64,000 bases of DNA from Alphaproteobacteria bacterium (GTDB lineage: Bacteria > Pseudomonadota > Alphaproteobacteria > RF32 > CAG-239), in assembly GCA_900769705.1 (NCBI GenBank), contig CAAGHP010000013.1:62001-126000 (forward strand). Direction: 5' to 3'. Below the pieces are notes generated by a model. The model had not been told where the DNA came from. It did no database searches and saw nothing but the letters and a program-made list of their open reading frames with translations. The translations under genes and the position numbers were made by a program. Below, piece by piece: positions 62,077 through 64,000 of the stretch; the stretch's first letter is position 1; each line of letters opens with the position of its first letter.

Positions 62077-62390
62077 ATTGTGCCTCTTTAACGCATATTA
62101 TACTTATCTTGCTATATAGATTGTACAGAAAAATTACAGTTTTGCAAGATTTTTTGCATTATGGCTGCATTTTGTTTTCGGCTGAATTGCCGCAAAACTT
62201 TTGACGAAACTTTACTATATTAACTTTACTATATTCTTTATTACTTTTGCAGCATAAAAAACAAAAAACTGTTATTTAATTTATTCTGCATACTGCTTTT
62301 ATTTTTATCCTCAGGCAGTTGTTCTGTTTTTTTGAACAAATTTCCGTTCATCATCTAAATAACCTGAATCATTCGTAATCCGGCATAGAT
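62077..62390. other. Intergenic region with a probable minus-strand promoter
   Basis: Holds a promoter for the 561-residue protein on the minus strand: TTGCAA (plus 62142-62147), 16-nt spacer, TACAAT (plus 62120-62125). A 14-bp direct repeat AACTTTACTATATT occurs twice near 62208-62235. Nothing else supportable; no terminator for mltG is evident. Confidence 0.4.
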
Positions 62391-63344
62391 TTATTTCTTC
62401 AATTCACGCCATTTGCGCACATTTTCATTATGTTCGGAAAGCGTTGTAGCAAAATTATGTCCACCGCTACCAGAGGCTACAAAATACAGATAATTTGTTT
62501 CAGCCGGATGAGCCGCAGCAAAAATAGCCTCTTTCCCCGGATTGCAAATCGGTGCCGGCGGCAAGCCCGCATATTTATAGGTGTTATACGGACTGTCTAT
62601 TGTCAAATCTTTGCGGGTTAAAGAACGGTTAAGTTCTTCTTTTCCACCGGTTACAGCATAAATAACTGTCGGGTCGGTTTGCAGCAGCATTCCCAAACGC
62701 AAACGATTTTCAAAAACCGACGCAACCTGCGCACGCTCCATGCCGATACCGGTTTCTTTTTCCACTATAGATGCCAATATCAGTAATTCATATTTGGATT
62801 GTAGAGGCAAATTTTTATCACGTTCATTCCAAGCCTGATCCAAAACATCCTGCATGGCCTTTTGTGCCTGCGCTATAATTTTTTTAGGACTATCGCTGCG
62901 AGAAAAAGTATAGGTTTCCGGCAAAATGCTTCCCTCTGCAGGAGTTTCAAAATTCTCCTTGTGTAAAAATTCATCATTTTGTAAAAGCTCTACCACTTCT
63001 GCGGAAGTTAAACCTTCCGGAAAAGTTATTTTACGCAGATAAACTTTGCCTGAAGCTAATTTTTGCGCCGTTTGTTCAATAGAAATATCGCCGTCAAACA
63101 TATATTCTCCGGCTTTTATTTGCGGATACAATCTGTTTATTTTGGCATATAAAATAAACAAATATTTATTTTGAATCAGCTTATTGTTCTGCAAAGCCTG
63201 AGCAATTTTATTAAGAGAATCACCTTTGTTTATCAAAAACAGAGTATTCTCTTCAATCGCAAACGGCTGTTTAACGGCATAATCATACAAAAAAGCCGCT
63301 GCAGCACCGCCGATTATCAGTAGTAACAACAACAGCTTTTTCAT
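62391..63344 (-). CDS. mltG: Endolytic murein transglycosylase
   Basis: A 317-residue YceG/MltG protein. One N-terminal membrane helix (about 3-20), a LysM-like segment ('FLINKGDSLNKIAQALQNN') and the catalytic domain with 'LASIVEKETGIGMERAQVASVFENRL' (catalytic Glu) and 'LQTDPTVIYAVTG'. It cuts nascent glycan strands at the inner membrane. It follows fabF by 17 bp, the usual fabF-mltG pairing. Confidence 0.94.
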   Translation of the reverse strand: MKKLLLLLLIIGGAAAAFLYDYAVKQPFAIEENTLFLINKGDSLNKIAQALQNNKLIQNKYLFILYAKINRLYPQIKAGEYMFDGDISIEQTAQKLASGKVYLRKITFPEGLTSAEVVELLQNDEFLHKENFETPAEGSILPETYTFSRSDSPKKIIAQAQKAMQDVLDQAWNERDKNLPLQSKYELLILASIVEKETGIGMERAQVASVFENRLRLGMLLQTDPTVIYAVTGGKEELNRSLTRKDLTIDSPYNTYKYAGLPPAPICNPGKEAIFAAAHPAETNYLYFVASGSGGHNFATTLSEHNENVRKWRELKK

Positions 63345-63361
63345 AGTGTTATACCTTATTT

Positions 63362-64000
63362 TTAATCTTCAAATTTTTTGAAAATCAAAGATGAATTGGT
63401 TCCGCCAAAGCCGAATGAATTGGACATAGCGGCTTTGATAGCCTTTTTCTTCGGTTTCAAAGGTACCAAATCTATATCTTTAACTTCATCAGCCGGCTCT
63501 TCCAGATTTAAAGTTGCCGGACAAATCTGTTCCACAATAGCTTTAATTGTATAAACAGCCTCAACCGCACCGGCTGCACCCAACAGGTGGCCGATAGAAG
63601 ATTTTGTTGAAGACATAGATGTGCAGCGTAATTTGTCGCCAAACAAGCGTCTTACAGCCTGTGCTTCTCCCAAATCACCCAGCGGAGTAGATGTGCCATG
63701 CGCATTGATGTAGTTGATGTCTTCCAATTCCACACCATGTTCTTTAGCGTGTTTTACCGCCATCTGCATAGCGCGGTAAGCACCGTCGCCGTCCGGACAA
63801 GGAGCAGTCATGTGATGGGCATCACCGCTCATACCATAGCCGACAACTTCGGCATAAATATGCGCACCGCGGGCTTTAGCATGTTCCAGTTCTTCCAGAA
63901 CAACCACTCCGGCACCTTCACCCATAACAAAGCCGCTGCGGCGTTTATCCCAAGGGCGGGAAGCTTTTTCAGGCTCATCATTAAATTCAGCGGTTACTGC
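63362..64000 (-). CDS. fabF: 3-oxoacyl-ACP synthase II, C-terminal half (5' end outside window)
   Basis: The frame is open to the right edge (reading ...AVTAEFNDEPEKASRPWDKRR... at 64000), so the Met at 63925 is internal. Visible blocks: 'SGFVMGEGAGVVVLEELEHA', the first active His in 'NAHGTSTPLGD', Lys and second His in 'TKSSIGHLLGAAG', and the end 'NSFGFGGTNSSLIF'. The active Cys is upstream, off the window. It elongates acyl-ACP in fatty acid synthesis. Confidence 0.95.
   Translation of the reverse strand, partial: AVTAEFNDEPEKASRPWDKRRSGFVMGEGAGVVVLEELEHAKARGAHIYAEVVGYGMSGDAHHMTAPCPDGDGAYRAMQMAVKHAKEHGVELEDINYINAHGTSTPLGDLGEAQAVRRLFGDKLRCTSMSSTKSSIGHLLGAAGAVEAVYTIKAIVEQICPATLNLEEPADEVKDIDLVPLKPKKKAIKAAMSNSFGFGGTNSSLIFKKFED

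Overview
The window looks like a chromosome segment of an AT-rich, uncultured, probably host-associated alphaproteobacterium. That assignment is an inference from the FabF-MltG order, the subtilisin autotransporter, type IV-like pilins of the 'RSMIEMLGVLAI' type seen in gut alphaproteobacteria of the RF32 kind, a probable SAM-II riboswitch and the overall codon style; no rRNA gene is present to confirm it.

Layout. 1-3.7 kb: end of a membrane protein, a CorC/HlyC-type protein, then two convergent pilin-like genes, each behind its own promoter and a ~200-nt structured leader ending in an intrinsic terminator. 3.7-9.9 kb: housekeeping run (hexose-6-P mutarotase, xseA, an M23 endopeptidase, uppP, an unknown Lys/Asn-rich protein, tRNA-Leu, psd). 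10-16.5 kb: a large subtilisin autotransporter and an LplT-Aas-type fusion for phospholipid repair. 17-23.6 kb: glgB-glgX-malQ, a glycogen/maltodextrin operon. 23.6-25.8 kb: a small secreted MORN-like protein, a patatin lipase and a PHP phosphatase, start-stop coupled. 25.8-29.7 kb on the minus strand: pip and three glycosyltransferases. 29.8-35.2 kb: GH108 muramidase-like protein, unknown proteins and a polytopic membrane protein. 35.2-39.3 kb: SAM metabolism (mtnN diverging from metK, with a SAM-II-like leader on metK) and a U32 peptidase/hydroxylase-family protein. 39.4-40.4 kb: a third pilin with the same type of leader RNA. 40.4-46.1 kb: recG and mfd, divergent.

46.1-59.4 kb is an accessory island between mfd and a CAU-anticodon tRNA. 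A 46-bp near-identical direct repeat (45/46) at both ends includes the tRNA terminator and the last bases of the tRNA. A second copy of the tRNA 3' end lies at 59.26 kb. Inside, twelve co-directional minus-strand genes encode a type I restriction-modification system (half-size HsdS, HsdM, full HsdS, HsdR) interleaved with a Fic protein, a SieB-like two-TM protein, an unassigned three-gene set (soluble protein, four-TM protein, two-TM protein), a HAD hydrolase, a YgjP-type metallopeptidase and a low-molecular-weight phosphatase. A Cas2/SinR-like small protein with a structured 5' leader diverges from the operon. No integrase is visible. 59.5-64 kb returns to core genes: a DUF378 protein, pgpA, an unknown hydrolase-like protein, mltG and the truncated fabF.

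The two strongest leads are (i) the pilin leader RNA, whose three copies keep one architecture while helix sequences change in a compensatory way and whose closing helix overlaps the terminator, as in a transcription-controlling switch; and (ii) the membrane-protein set inside the restriction island, whose last gene begins with a copy of the hsdS 5' end.
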